In this document: in pieces, positions 1 to 8,290 of the stretch
How positions within the stretch are numbered: the first letter of the stretch is position 1
How the letters are laid out: each line of letters begins with the position of its first letter
Source: AC-32 sp963717725
Lineage (GTDB): Bacteria; Actinomycetota; Thermoleophilia; Gaiellales; Gaiellaceae
Assembly (NCBI GenBank): GCA_963717725.1
Contig: CAVQWS010000025.1
Location: 186,001 to 250,000, forward strand
Length of the DNA stretch: 64,000 nucleotides
Reading direction: 5' to 3'
Made by a program: the position numbers and the translations under genes
Notes under the pieces: generated by a model
Told to the model about the DNA's origin: nothing
Databases searched by the model: none
Seen by the model: the letters and a program-made list of their open reading frames with translations, nothing else

Positions 1-1234
1 GCACGATGCCCTCCTCGAGGGCCGCCCGGGTGGCCTGCAGCGCGTCCTCGACGCGGTGCTTCTTCTCCTTCATCTCCGTCTCGGTGGCAGCGCCGACCTT
101 GACGACGGCAACGCCGCCCGCGAGCTTGGCCAGGCGCTCCTGGAGCTTCTCGCGGTCGAAGTCGGAGTCGGTGTTCTCGATCTCGGCCTTCAGCTGCTTG
201 ATGCGGGCCTTGATCCCGTTCGCATCGCCGTTGCCGTCGATGATCGTGGTGTCGTCCTTCGTGATCACCACACGGCGAGCACGGCCGAGCTGCGAGAGCT
301 TCGTGTTCTCGAGCTTGAGGCCCATCTCCTCGGTGATCACCTCGGCGCCCGAGAGGATCGCGATGTCCTCGAGCATGCGCTTGCGGCGGTCACCGAAGCC
401 CGGCGCCTTGACCGCGACCGCGGTGAAGGTGCCGCGCAGCTTGTTGACGACGATCGTCGCGAGCGCCTCGCCCTCGACGTCCTCGGACACGACCAGCAGT
501 GGCCGGCCGGCCTGGATGACCTGCTCCAGAACGGGCAGGAGGTCCTTGACCGCGCCGATCTTCTGGTTCGCGACCAGGATGTACGGGTCCTCGAGGACCG
601 CCTCCATCCGCTCGGGGTCGGTGATCATGTACGGCGAGAGGTAGCCCTTGTCGAACTGCATGCCCTCGGTGAACTCGAGCTCGAGGCCGAAGGTCTGGCC
701 CTCCTCGACGTTCACGACGCCGTCCTTGCCGACCTTGTCGATCGCATCCGCGATCACGTCGCCGATCTCGCGCTCGCGCGCCGAGATGGTGGCGACCCGG
801 GCGATGTCCTCCTTGCCCGAGATCTCCTTCGACTGCGACTTGAGGCTCTCGACGACCTGGTCGACCGCGCCCTCGATGCCGCGCTTGAGGCCCATCGGGT
901 TCGCACCCGCGGCCACGTTCTTGAGGCCCTCGCGGACGATCGCCTGTGCCAGCACGGTCGCCGTTGTGGTGCCGTCGCCCGCCACGTCGTTGGTTGAGGT
1001 CGCGACCTCGCGGACGAGCTGCGCGCCCTGGTTCTCGAAGACGTCTTCGACCTCGATCTCACGGGCGATGGTGACGCCGTCGTTGGTGATCGTCGGCGCG
1101 CCGAACTTCCGGTCGAGCACGACGTAGCGGCCCTTGGGGCCGAGCGTCACCTTGACTGCGTCAGCGAGGATGTTCACGCCACGCTCGAGTGAGCGCCGCG
1201 CGTCCTCGTTGAACTTCAGTTCCTTATGTGCCAT
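1..1234 (-). CDS. groL: 60 kDa chaperonin GroEL (C-terminus outside window)
   Basis: ATP-driven cytosolic folding chamber that works with GroES. Read on the minus strand the protein starts MAHKELKFNEDARRSLERGV and continues through the hallmark LGPKGR, GDGTTTATVLA and AAGANPMGLKRG segments of the equatorial domain into the apical domain. About 411 of roughly 540 residues lie in the window; the reading frame is open to base 1. The ATG at 1234 follows a strong ribosome site (GAAGGAGG) seven bases upstream. It lies 23 bases downstream of groES, so the pair is an operon controlled by the CIRCE element at 1644-1670. No defect is visible. Identification is by direct sequence recognition. Confidence 0.97.
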   Translation of the reverse strand, partial: MAHKELKFNEDARRSLERGVNILADAVKVTLGPKGRYVVLDRKFGAPTITNDGVTIAREIEVEDVFENQGAQLVREVATSTNDVAGDGTTTATVLAQAIVREGLKNVAAGANPMGLKRGIEGAVDQVVESLKSQSKEISGKEDIARVATISAREREIGDVIADAIDKVGKDGVVNVEEGQTFGLELEFTEGMQFDKGYLSPYMITDPERMEAVLEDPYILVANQKIGAVKDLLPVLEQVIQAGRPLLVVSEDVEGEALATIVVNKLRGTFTAVAVKAPGFGDRRKRMLEDIAILSGAEVITEEMGLKLENTKLSQLGRARRVVITKDDTTIIDGNGDANGIKARIKQLKAEIENTDSDFDREKLQERLAKLAGGVAVVKVGAATETEMKEKKHRVEDALQATRAALEEGIV

Positions 1235-1257
1235 TCAGTCCTCCTTCAGCCGGGCTC

Positions 1258-1605
1258 CTAGGCGGAGGCGCCGGCCATCTCCTTCTTCTTCGAGCTCTTC
1301 GAGCTCTTCGAGCCGGTGGCGGCGACCTTCGCCAGCACATCGGACTCGCGCAGCACCAGCACCTCGTCGGCGCCGAGCTTGATCTCCGTGCCGCCGTACT
1401 TGGAGAAGATGATCTCGTCGCCGACGGCGACGTCCAGCGGCACGAGCTCGCCCTTGTCGTTGCGGGCGCCCGGGCCGACCGCGAGCACGCGGCCGCGCTG
1501 CGGCTTCTCCTTGGCCGTGTCCGGCAGGACGATCCCGCTCGCCGTCGTCTCCTCGTCTTCGAGGGCTTCGACGATCAGGCGGTCGCCCAGTGGCTGTAGA
1601 TTCAT
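1258..1605 (-). CDS. groS: 10 kDa co-chaperonin GroES
   Basis: Lid of the GroEL chamber. The protein starts MNLQPLGDRLIVEALEDEE and contains the family core (GIVLPDTAKEKPQRGRVLAV, then GDEIIFSKYGGTEIKL). Length is 115 residues, longer than the usual 95-100 because of a Ser/Lys-rich tail (KSSKSSKKKEMAGASA) after the normal C-terminal DVLAKV. The frame is open further upstream to 1650, but the ATG at 1605 matches the family N-terminus and has AGAAGGAGGG six bases before it. First gene of the groES-groEL operon, with the CIRCE operator in its leader. Confidence 0.96.
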   Translation of the reverse strand: MNLQPLGDRLIVEALEDEETTASGIVLPDTAKEKPQRGRVLAVGPGARNDKGELVPLDVAVGDEIIFSKYGGTEIKLGADEVLVLRESDVLAKVAATGSKSSKSSKKKEMAGASA

Positions 1606-1643
1606 CCAGCCCCTCCTTCTGTCCTGCGACTTTGTGACACTCT

Positions 1644-1670
1644 CTGGCACTCTCCCTTGTGGAGTGCCAG
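1644..1670. promoter_or_regulatory. CIRCE operator (HrcA binding site)
   Basis: Perfect inverted repeat CTGGCACTC - 9 bases - GAGTGCCAG, matching the CIRCE consensus (TTAGCACTC-N9-GAGTGCTAA) in architecture and core. It lies 39 bases upstream of the groES start, just downstream of a TAAACT hexamer (minus strand, 1674-1679) that could be the -10 box. Established knowledge: HrcA bound to CIRCE represses groESL until heat stress. hrcA itself is not in the window. Confidence 0.93.
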
Positions 1671-1740
1671 GTGAGTTTACCGCCTCGGAAGGGAGTCGTG
1701 TCGTGACAATGCTGCTACGAGCGCACTTCGTGTCACAAAC

Positions 1741-2190
1741 ATGGGCATGAAGCGCGAGTTCTCCGCGGGCGGGGTGCTGGTTCGGCGGCTTCGCGGGCGC
1801 TGGGTGTTCGCCGCGATCCGGCCGGCCGGGAAGAAGCCCGGGCTGTGGGCGCTGCCGAAGGGGCAGATCGACCCGCGGGAGCGGCCCGAGGTGACGGCGG
1901 TGCGCGAGGCTGCCGAGGAGACCGGTGCGCAGGGGCGGGTGGTCGAGAAGCTCGGCGACGTCCGCTACGTCTACACCTGGGACGGCGAGCGGATCTTCAA
2001 GGTCGTCAGCTTCTATCTGCTCCGCTACTCACGCGGGCGCCTGGGCGAGCTGCCGCCGGAAACGGCGCACGAGGTGGACGAGGTGCGCTGGCTGCCGCTC
2101 GATGAGGGGCCGCGTCTGCTCGCCTACGGAGGCGAGCGCGAGATGGCCGCGAAGGCCGCGAAGGCCGTCGAAGCCGTCCGGGCACTATGA
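1741..2190 (+). CDS. Nudix hydrolase
   Basis: Hydrolase of nucleoside-diphosphate-linked compounds. The Nudix box is visible in the standard G-x5-E-x7-REUxEExGU spacing, running from GQIDPRERPEV to REAAEETGA (about residues 41-63), including the metal-binding REAAEETG core. The N-terminus FSAGGVLVRR and the early WALPKG segment are also family-typical. Length 149 residues. A second in-frame ATG at 1747 is an alternative start; no clear ribosome site decides between them. The substrate cannot be told from sequence; the WALPKG form is common among diadenosine polyphosphate and sanitising hydrolases. It lies divergent from groES. Confidence 0.9.
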   Translation: MGMKREFSAGGVLVRRLRGRWVFAAIRPAGKKPGLWALPKGQIDPRERPEVTAVREAAEETGAQGRVVEKLGDVRYVYTWDGERIFKVVSFYLLRYSRGRLGELPPETAHEVDEVRWLPLDEGPRLLAYGGEREMAAKAAKAVEAVRAL

Positions 2191-2224
2191 TCCCCCGCGC
2201 CTCGTGGCAGGAGACGACGACGCC

Positions 2225-2572
2225 GTGTACGCCCTGAACTTCTACTCACCGATGGTGGCCGACCAGCTGCGCAGCGGCCGCAAGACGGCGACCATCCGCC
2301 TGGGCGACAAGTCGCGCAAGTACCGCAAGGGGATGATCGTGCAGGTGCTGGCGGGGACGCGCTTCAGCCCGCGGCAGAAGATCTTCGACGCGGTGATCGA
2401 CAAGGTCGAGGTGAAGACGCTCGCCGACCTCTCTCCGCGCGAGATCGAGCACGACAACCCGGAGATCCGCCGGCCGGAGGAGATGGCCGGCTTCCTCGGC
2501 CAGCTGTACAACCGCGAGGTCGCGGACGACGAGCTGGTCACCGTGATCCGCTTCTCCGAGATCCGCTCCTAG
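2225..2572 (+). CDS. ASCH domain protein
   Basis: Small protein (115 residues) with the ASCH/PUA-like fold signature: N-terminal NFYSPMVADQLRSGRKTATIRLGDK followed by KGMIVQVLAGTRF and a C-terminal LVTVIRFSEI strand. ASCH proteins bind RNA or modified nucleosides; the specific role here is unknown. The start is GTG at 2225, with GGCAGGAG about 11 bases upstream; a second in-frame GTG at 2204 is possible. It sits directly after the Nudix gene and its TAG stop abuts the GTG of the next gene, so the three are probably cotranscribed. Confidence 0.75.
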   Translation: MYALNFYSPMVADQLRSGRKTATIRLGDKSRKYRKGMIVQVLAGTRFSPRQKIFDAVIDKVEVKTLADLSPREIEHDNPEIRRPEEMAGFLGQLYNREVADDELVTVIRFSEIRS

Positions 2573-3466
2573 GTGCTCGTCCTCAGCCGGGAGGAGGTCG
2601 AGCGGCTGCTCGACGTCGACGAGCTGCTCGAACGGCTGGAACGCGCGTTCGTGGAACTGAGCGCGGGCCGGGCGTCGGTGCCGCCGCGCGTGGCCGCGTA
2701 CGCTCCTGCGGGGTTGCTCGGCGCGATGCCCGGCTACGTGGACGGCGTGCTGGCCGCGAAACTGGTCGCGCTCTTTCCCGACCACGAGCCGTCGCACCAG
2801 GCGCTAATCGCGGTGTTCGACGCGGAGACGGGGACGCCGCTCGCGGTGATGGACGGGACGCACATCACGGCCGTCCGGACCGGGGCGAGCTCGGCGGTGG
2901 CGACACGTGCGCTGGCTCGCGAGGACGCTCGAGTGTTGGCCGTGCTCGGCGCCGGTGTGCAAGGGCGCTCGCACCTCGACGCGGTTCGGCGGGTGCGCCC
3001 GTTCGAGGAAGTTCGGGTCGCGAGCCGGACGTTCGAGCACGCCGCCGCACTGGCGGAGGAGACGGAGGCTGTCGTGGTCGAGTCGTTCGAGCAGGCGGTG
3101 CGGGGCGCGGACGTGGTCTGCTGCTGCACGCACTCGTCGGAGCCGGTCCTGCGGCGGGGATGGCTCTCCCCGGGAACGCACGTCACCTCGGTGGGCGCGG
3201 CGCTGGACGGGCCGGAGCTCGATCCCGAGACCGTGCGGGCGGGCCTGCTCTGCGTCGAGTCGCGCGTCGCGTTCTCGCCGCCGCCGGCCGGCTCGTTCGA
3301 GCTGCAGGGGCTCGATCAGGAGCAGGCGGTCGAGCTCGGCGAGGTGCTCGCGGGCACGCGGCCAGGCCGCGCGGACGACGAGCAAATCACGGTCTACAAG
3401 TCGATGGGCCACGCGGTCGAAGACGCTGCGGCGGCCGCACTCGTGTTCAGCTCCGCCGGATCCTGA
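2573..3466 (+). CDS. Ornithine cyclodeaminase / mu-crystallin family dehydrogenase
   Basis: NAD(P)-dependent enzyme of the OCD/alanine dehydrogenase family, 297 residues. Visible family features are the N-terminal substrate region with DGTHITAVRTGASSAVATRALARED, the Rossmann glycine motif VLGAGVQGRSHLDAV (about residues 125-140), and a conserved tail ITVYKSMGHAVEDAAAA. GTG start follows the preceding stop codon with no gap. Family members act on ornithine, alanine, ketimines or related imino acids; the substrate here is not determinable. The gene end overlaps the convergent zinc-ribbon gene by about 20 bases. Confidence 0.88.
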   Translation: MLVLSREEVERLLDVDELLERLERAFVELSAGRASVPPRVAAYAPAGLLGAMPGYVDGVLAAKLVALFPDHEPSHQALIAVFDAETGTPLAVMDGTHITAVRTGASSAVATRALAREDARVLAVLGAGVQGRSHLDAVRRVRPFEEVRVASRTFEHAAALAEETEAVVVESFEQAVRGADVVCCCTHSSEPVLRRGWLSPGTHVTSVGAALDGPELDPETVRAGLLCVESRVAFSPPPAGSFELQGLDQEQAVELGEVLAGTRPGRADDEQITVYKSMGHAVEDAAAAALVFSSAGS

Positions 3467-3719
3467 CGCCGAACTGCTCGGGCGGCCGTAGCTCCGCGCC
3501 GCACGCCTCGCACTCGACCGCGAACGCGGAAGCGAAGCGCGCGCCGCAGCTCGGGCACTGCGACCGGAAATCCCCGCCGCACTGCGGGCACGCGGCCGGC
3601 AGCTCGTCCACGTAGTCCTCGAAGTACCGCTGGACGAACCCGCAGCGCAGGCAGAACGCGACCCAATCACCGAGCGTCTTGCGCCGCTCCTCCTGCAGCC
3701 AGTTCCGAGCGCGACTCAC
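3447..3719 (-). CDS. Zinc ribbon protein with four CxxC motifs
   Basis: A 90-residue protein with four CxxC pairs (FCLRCG, ACPQCG, QCPSCG, ECEACG), enough for two zinc ribbons, separated by an acidic spacer FEDYVDELP. The N-terminus is basic (MSRARNWLQEERRKTLG) and could bind nucleic acid, but that is inference. Start is GTG at 3719. The gene runs divergent from pdhA with only 40 bases between starts, and convergent with the OCD-family gene. I do not recognise a named family. Confidence 0.7.
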   Translation of the reverse strand: MSRARNWLQEERRKTLGDWVAFCLRCGFVQRYFEDYVDELPAACPQCGGDFRSQCPSCGARFASAFAVECEACGAELRPPEQFGVRIRRS

Positions 3720-3745
3720 CAGCCGACTGTAGCCAGACCGATCGC

Positions 3746-3751
3746 TAGAGT
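3746..3751 (+). promoter_or_regulatory. Putative -10 box of a leaderless promoter
   Basis: TAGAGT eight bases before the ATG of the E1 alpha gene, with no Shine-Dalgarno sequence in between. The same geometry recurs before several other genes of the window. Confidence 0.4.
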
Positions 3752-3759
3752 TCGGCCGG

Positions 3760-4806
3760 ATGGCGATCGCTCGATCAGCCGAGCCCGTCGGCTCGCTGCA
3801 GGAAGTCCGCGAGGCAGGCCTCGACCGCGAGGATCTGCTCGCCGTCTACCGGAACATGCTTCTCACGCGCGCGATCGAGGAGCGCGGCCACATCCTCTAC
3901 AAGCAGGGCAAGATCCCCGGGTCCTTCTACACGGGACGAGGGAACGAAGCCGCTGCAGTCGGCGTCGCCACGGCGATGGGCTCGGAGGATGTGGGCACGC
4001 CGCTCCACCGCGACATGGGTGTCCACGTAACCCGCGGCGTCGAGCCCTGGCGGATCTTCGCCCAGTACATGGGCCGCGCCGACGGCCCGACCAAGGGCAG
4101 GGACGGCAACGTGCACATGGCCGACTCGAACCTCGGCCTGCTCGCGATGGTCAGCCACCTGCCGGCGATGCTGCCGGTCGCGGTCGGCTGCGCGCTCGCC
4201 TTCCGGATCCGCGAGGAGAACCGCGTCGCGGTCGGCTGGTTCGGCGAGGGCGCCTCGGCCCGCGGAGACACGCACGAGGCGATGAACCTTGCCGGCGTCC
4301 GCAAACTGCCGGTCGTCTTCGTCTGCGACAACAACCAGTGGGCCTACTCGACGCCGACCTACCTCGAGTACGCGACCGAGCACGTCGCCGACCGGGCCGA
4401 GGCCTACGGCTTCGAGGGCGTGGTCGTCGACGGCAACGACGTGCTCGCCGTCTACCGCGAGGCCAAGCGCGCGGTCGAGAAGGCGCGCCAGGGCGGCGGC
4501 CCCACGCTGCTCGAGTGCCTGACCTTGCGCATGGAGGGCCACGCCGTCCACGACGACGCCTTCTACGTCCCGAAGGACATGTTCGAGCGCTGGGCCGCGA
4601 ACGACCCGATCGAGCGCTTCCGCAGCTGGCTGCGCGAGCACGCCGACCTGACCGACGAGCAGGAGGACGAGATCTCGGCCGGCGTGAAGAGGCTGCTGAA
4701 CGACGCGCTCCAGCGCGCCGAGGAGTCGCCGCAGCCGGATCCCTCGACGCTTAGACAAGGCGTCTTCGCCACGCCCGAAGACCTCGACACTCCGCACCAC
4801 AAGTAG
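3760..4806 (+). CDS. pdhA: 2-oxoacid (pyruvate-type) dehydrogenase E1 component, alpha subunit
   Basis: Thiamine-diphosphate subunit of the E1 heterotetramer that decarboxylates a 2-oxoacid and acylates the lipoyl group of E2. The 348-residue protein shows the family N-terminus (YRNMLLTRAIEERGHILYKQGKIPGSFYTGRG), HRDMGVH, and a GHAVHDDAFYVP segment near the C-terminus. The ThDP/Mg motif is GEGASARGDTHEAMN...DNNQWA, with GEG in place of the usual GDG, which keeps the acidic residue. First gene of an E1alpha-E1beta-E2 operon; two bases separate it from E1 beta. Pyruvate versus branched-chain substrate cannot be settled from sequence by eye. Confidence 0.9.
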   Translation: MAIARSAEPVGSLQEVREAGLDREDLLAVYRNMLLTRAIEERGHILYKQGKIPGSFYTGRGNEAAAVGVATAMGSEDVGTPLHRDMGVHVTRGVEPWRIFAQYMGRADGPTKGRDGNVHMADSNLGLLAMVSHLPAMLPVAVGCALAFRIREENRVAVGWFGEGASARGDTHEAMNLAGVRKLPVVFVCDNNQWAYSTPTYLEYATEHVADRAEAYGFEGVVVDGNDVLAVYREAKRAVEKARQGGGPTLLECLTLRMEGHAVHDDAFYVPKDMFERWAANDPIERFRSWLREHADLTDEQEDEISAGVKRLLNDALQRAEESPQPDPSTLRQGVFATPEDLDTPHHK

Positions 4807-4808
4807 CC

Positions 4809-5783
4809 ATGGCCGAGATGACCTACCTGCAGGCGATCTCGGACGGCCTCCGCCAGGAGATGCGCCGCGACAAGCGCGTGTTCGTGATCGGCGAGGACGT
4901 CGGCGTCTACGGCGGCGCGTTCAAGGTGACGCTCGGCTTCCAGGAAGAGTTCGGCCCCTGGCGCGTGATCGACGCCCCGCTCTCCGAGACCGCGATCGTC
5001 GGCGGCTGCACCGGCGCCGCGATCATGGGCATGCGCCCGGTTGCCGAGATGCAGTTCGCGGATTTCATCTCGTGCGCGTGGGACCACCTGGTGACGGTCG
5101 CGGCCAAGCAGCGCTGGCGCGCCGGCACGCCGGTGCCGATCACGGTGCGGCTCCCGTCGGGCGGCGGCTTCTCGGGCGGCCCGTTCCATTCGCAGAACCC
5201 AGAGAGCTCGTTCGCGCACATCCCCGGCTTGAAGGTGATCTGCCCCGCGACCCCCGAGGACGCGAAGGGCCTGCTCGCGACGGCGATTCAGGACCCGAAT
5301 CCCTGCCTCTACTTCGAGCACAAGCATCTCTACCGGCGCCTGAAGGCGGAGGTGCCGGAGGAGCGCTACGAGACGCCCTTCGGCAAGGCCCGCGTCCACC
5401 GCGAAGGCGAAGATGTCTCCGTGATCACCTGGGGCGCGATGGTCCACACCGCCGACGAGGCGGCGCAGCAGCTCGAGAGCGAGGACATCTCGGTCGAGAT
5501 CGTCGACCTGCGCACGCTGATCCCGTGGGACAAGCAGGCCGTGCTCAAGTCGGTGTCGAAGACCTCCAAGGTGGTCGTTCTGCACGAGGACACGCACACC
5601 GGCGGCTTCGGCGGCGAAATCGCGGCCACGATCGCCGAGGAGGCGTTCGAGGACCTGGACGCGCCGCTGAAGCGGATCGCCGCGCCCGACACGCCCGTGC
5701 CGTTCTCGCCGGTGCTCGAGAAGGCGTACATCCCGCAGGTCGAGGACGTCGTCGCCGGGATCAAGGAAGTCGCCGAGTACTGA
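4809..5783 (+). CDS. pdhB: 2-oxoacid (pyruvate-type) dehydrogenase E1 component, beta subunit
   Basis: Beta subunit of E1, 324 residues, starting MAEMTYLQAISDGLRQEM as in the PdhB/BkdB family. Family landmarks include FVIGEDVGVYGGAFKVT (about residues 24-40), the E-xx-D stretch MQFADFISCAWDHL, PSGGGFSGGPFHSQNPE, and the C-terminal transketolase domain with VEIVDLRTLIPWDKQAV, VVLHEDTHTGGFGGEIAA and the closing PVPFSPVLEKAYIPQ. Its stop codon shares a base with the ATG of the E2 gene (TGATG), so translation is coupled. Confidence 0.93.
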   Translation: MAEMTYLQAISDGLRQEMRRDKRVFVIGEDVGVYGGAFKVTLGFQEEFGPWRVIDAPLSETAIVGGCTGAAIMGMRPVAEMQFADFISCAWDHLVTVAAKQRWRAGTPVPITVRLPSGGGFSGGPFHSQNPESSFAHIPGLKVICPATPEDAKGLLATAIQDPNPCLYFEHKHLYRRLKAEVPEERYETPFGKARVHREGEDVSVITWGAMVHTADEAAQQLESEDISVEIVDLRTLIPWDKQAVLKSVSKTSKVVVLHEDTHTGGFGGEIAATIAEEAFEDLDAPLKRIAAPDTPVPFSPVLEKAYIPQVEDVVAGIKEVAEY

Positions 5784-7231
5784 TGGCGACGACCTCCACG
5801 ATCGACGTCGTCATGCCCCAGATGGGCGTCTCCGTCTCCGAGGGGACGATCACCAAGTGGCTCAAGCAGGAAGGCGAGCCGATCGAGGCCGACGAGTCGC
5901 TGCTCGAAATCTCGACCGACAAGGTCGACACCGAGGTGCCGAGCCCCGGCTCGGGGGTCGTGCAGCAGATCCTCGTCCAGGAGGGCGAGACGGTCGAGGT
6001 CGGGACGAAGCTCGCGGTGATCGCGCCCGAGGGCGCAGTAGCCGCGCCGGCTGCGGAAGAGGCACGGCCCGAGCCCGCGACGCAGGAGGCTGCCGCCGAG
6101 GCCGTGGAGCCGTCGAGCTCAGAAGGCGAGACGCCGGCTCCTGAGTCCGCGCCGCCCGAGCCCCAGCCCGAGCCCGAGCCTGCGCCTGCGCCCGCGCCGG
6201 TCGCGGCCGATGGCAACGGCGGCGGCGAGAAGACGTTCGTCTCGCCGGTCGTGGCGCGGATCGCGTCCGAGCACGGCGTCGACGTCGGTCAGGTGTCCGG
6301 CACCGGCCGCGGCGGGCGCGTGACCAAGAAGGACATCCTCGGCTTCGTCGAGTCCGGCGGCGCCCAACAGCAGGCACCGCCCGAGCAGGCGGCCCCGGCC
6401 GCGCCTGCGGCGCCCGAGGCACCCCCCGCTCCTCCGCCGGCGCAGCCCGAGCCCGCTCCCGCCCCGGCCGCACCCCCGGCACCGGTACCCGCTGCTGCGG
6501 CACAGCCGGAGGCCGAGCCGGGCGAGTCCTACGAGCCGATGACGGCCATGCGCCGCGGCATCGCCGAGCACATGCGCCGCTCGCTGGACACCTCCGCGCA
6601 CGTGACGAGCGCGATCGAGGTCGACATGTCCCGTGTGGTCGCGATCCGCAAGAAGCTGAAGGCCGAGTACCAGAAGAGCTACGGCGTCAACCCGACCTAC
6701 CTGTCCTTCGTCGCCCGCGCCACCGTCGAGACGCTGCGCGATTACCCGTGGATCAACGGCGAGCTGCGCGGCGACCAGATCGTGACGCGCAACTACGTCA
6801 ACCTCGGCTTTGCCGTCGAGCTCGCGGACGGGAAGGGCCTGATCGTCCCGGTGGTCAGACACACCGAGGGCCTGAACCTGCTCGGCATGGCGCGGTCGAT
6901 CTCCGACATCGCCCAGCGCGCCCGCGACAAGAAGCTGCTTCCCGACGACGTCCAGGGCGGAACCTTCACGATCACGAACCCCGGCGGCTACGGCACCTTC
7001 CACGGCACGCCGGTGATCAGCCAACCACAGGCCGCGATCCTCGGCACCTACGCCGTCGTCAAGCGGACGTGGGTGATCCAGGACGACCGCGGCGAAGACG
7101 TGATCGCGATCCGGCCGATCATGAACCTCACGCTCACGTACGACCACCGGCTCGTGGACGGCGCCCTCGCCGGCCGCTTCCTGCGCGACCTGCGCGAGAA
7201 GCTCGAGTCCTGGGACGAGGACGCCTACTAG
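5783..7231 (+). CDS. Dihydrolipoamide acyltransferase (E2 of 2-oxoacid dehydrogenase complex)
   Basis: Core acyltransferase of the complex, 482 residues. Domain order: one lipoyl domain (residues 1-80) with the lipoylated lysine K47 in STDKVDTEV; a long Ala/Pro/Glu linker; the peripheral subunit-binding domain (VSPVVARIASEHGVDVGQVSGTG then RVTKKDIL, about 152-190); a second Pro/Ala linker; and the catalytic domain ending with the active-site TYDHRLVDGALAGRF. The linkers are typical flexible swinging arms. No E3 (lipoamide dehydrogenase) gene is present here. LipB and LipA downstream supply the lipoyl group. PdhC/BkdC/SucB assignments cannot be separated by eye. Confidence 0.93.
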   Translation: MATTSTIDVVMPQMGVSVSEGTITKWLKQEGEPIEADESLLEISTDKVDTEVPSPGSGVVQQILVQEGETVEVGTKLAVIAPEGAVAAPAAEEARPEPATQEAAAEAVEPSSSEGETPAPESAPPEPQPEPEPAPAPAPVAADGNGGGEKTFVSPVVARIASEHGVDVGQVSGTGRGGRVTKKDILGFVESGGAQQQAPPEQAAPAAPAAPEAPPAPPPAQPEPAPAPAAPPAPVPAAAAQPEAEPGESYEPMTAMRRGIAEHMRRSLDTSAHVTSAIEVDMSRVVAIRKKLKAEYQKSYGVNPTYLSFVARATVETLRDYPWINGELRGDQIVTRNYVNLGFAVELADGKGLIVPVVRHTEGLNLLGMARSISDIAQRARDKKLLPDDVQGGTFTITNPGGYGTFHGTPVISQPQAAILGTYAVVKRTWVIQDDRGEDVIAIRPIMNLTLTYDHRLVDGALAGRFLRDLREKLESWDEDAY

Positions 7232-7283
7232 TAGTAGCCGGAGGGCGGGTCTGCTCGTTCGAGCCGACGCGCTGTTCGAAGGG

Positions 7284-7592
7284 GTGCTGGGCGTTGTGCT
7301 GCTTCTGAGCGCGGCGACCGGCGCGCTCGACAGCGGCGACTTCCCCGCTCCGGTGGGGACGGCCTTGCTCCTGATCGCCGGCTGGGTGCTGCTGACGCTC
7401 TGCGGCCTGATCTGGGCCGGACGGATCGGGATTCGGGCGCTCGCGTTCGGGAACGGGGTGACCGCGGTCGCCGGCTTTCTCTGGCTGCTCCTCGCCGAGG
7501 GCTGGTCGACGGCGGGCGCGGTCCTGGTCGCGATCACGGTCGCCGTGCTCGCCGGCCTGGCCGCCGCGCAGGCCGCTACGCTCCGGGCGTGA
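7284..7592 (+). CDS. Small integral membrane protein
   Basis: Hydrophobic 102-residue protein with about four membrane segments: LGVVLLLSAATGAL, GTALLLIAGWVLLTLCGLIWAG, LAFGNGVTAVAGFLWLLLAEG and AGAVLVAITVAVLAGLAAAQA. The GTG at 7284 is the first usable start; the frame extends upstream without a canonical start and reads into plausible residues (LVRADALFEG), so the true N-terminus may lie slightly upstream. The stop overlaps the lipB GTG (GTGA), which places it in the pdh-lip operon. No family recognised; a role in lipoate metabolism is not implied by the sequence. Confidence 0.6.
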   Translation: MLGVVLLLSAATGALDSGDFPAPVGTALLLIAGWVLLTLCGLIWAGRIGIRALAFGNGVTAVAGFLWLLLAEGWSTAGAVLVAITVAVLAGLAAAQAATLRA

Positions 7593-8281
7593 GCCGACCC
7601 GGGTACGTCTACCACCTGCGCGAGCCGGTTGGATACCAGGAGGGCTGGGACATGCAGCGCCGCCTCGCGGTCGCCGTCTCACGCGGCGCGATGCCCGACA
7701 CCGTGCTGCTGCTCGAGCACGCGCCGGTGATCACGCTCGGCCGGCGCACCGAGCCGGGCGAGCTCCACGTCCCTGACGGCGCGGAGGTCGAGATCGTCGA
7801 GACCGACCGTGGCGGCAAGTCCACCTACCACGGCCCGGGCCAGCTCGTCTGCTACCCGGTCTTCGACCTGACGCGGCACGGGCAGGACGTGAAGCGCTAC
7901 TGCCGCGACCTAGAGGAGGCGCTGATCCGCACGCTCCTGCCGCTCGGCGTCGCCGCGACGCGAATCGACGGGCTCACCGGCATCTGGGTGCAGCCGCCGC
8001 CGCGAAAGATCGCTTCGATCGGGATTCACATCTCGAAGTGGGTCGCGACGCACGGCTACGCGCTCAACGTCGACCTCGACCCCGCGCCCTTCACCGACTG
8101 GATCACGGCCTGCGGAATCGAGGACGCGACCTTCACGACGGTCGCGCGCGAGCTCGGGCGGCCGGTGAGCGTGGAGGAGGTCGTGCCGCACGCCGTCGCG
8201 GCGCTTGAGGAGGTCTTCGACTTGGAGCTCGCGCCGCTGACCCTCGAGCACGTGGATGCGCCCGGTGCGGCGCGGGTGTAG
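7589..8281 (+). CDS. lipB: Lipoyl(octanoyl) transferase LipB
   Basis: Transfers octanoyl from acyl carrier protein to the lipoyl domain of E2, the first step of lipoate assembly. Recognisable motifs: LLLEHAPVITLGRR, the GGKSTYHGPGQLVCYPVFDL block around residues 75-94, the catalytic Lys140 in RKIASIGIHI, and the catalytic Cys175 in WITACGI. Length 230 residues fits the family. Start is GTG overlapping the upstream stop codon. Location after the E2 gene that needs lipoylation supports the role. Confidence 0.95.
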   Translation: MSRPGYVYHLREPVGYQEGWDMQRRLAVAVSRGAMPDTVLLLEHAPVITLGRRTEPGELHVPDGAEVEIVETDRGGKSTYHGPGQLVCYPVFDLTRHGQDVKRYCRDLEEALIRTLLPLGVAATRIDGLTGIWVQPPPRKIASIGIHISKWVATHGYALNVDLDPAPFTDWITACGIEDATFTTVARELGRPVSVEEVVPHAVAALEEVFDLELAPLTLEHVDAPGAARV

Positions 8282-8284
8282 CGT
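8279..8284 (+). promoter_or_regulatory. Putative -10 box of a leaderless promoter
   Basis: TAGCGT six bases before the ATG of the 63-residue gene at 8291; its TAG is also the lipB stop codon. No ribosome site lies between. Supported only by recurrence of the same spacing elsewhere in the window. Confidence 0.3.
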
Positions 8285-8290
8285 TACGCC

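Noticed and set aside
4563..5597. Long minus-strand open frame opposite the E1 alpha/beta genes
   Set aside because: It crosses two well-recognised genes in antisense and shows only Arg/His/Leu-rich composition.
6040..6520. Pro/Ala/Glu-rich stretch in E2 as a frameshift or repeat artefact
   Set aside because: Such linkers are normal between lipoyl, binding and catalytic domains of E2 proteins.
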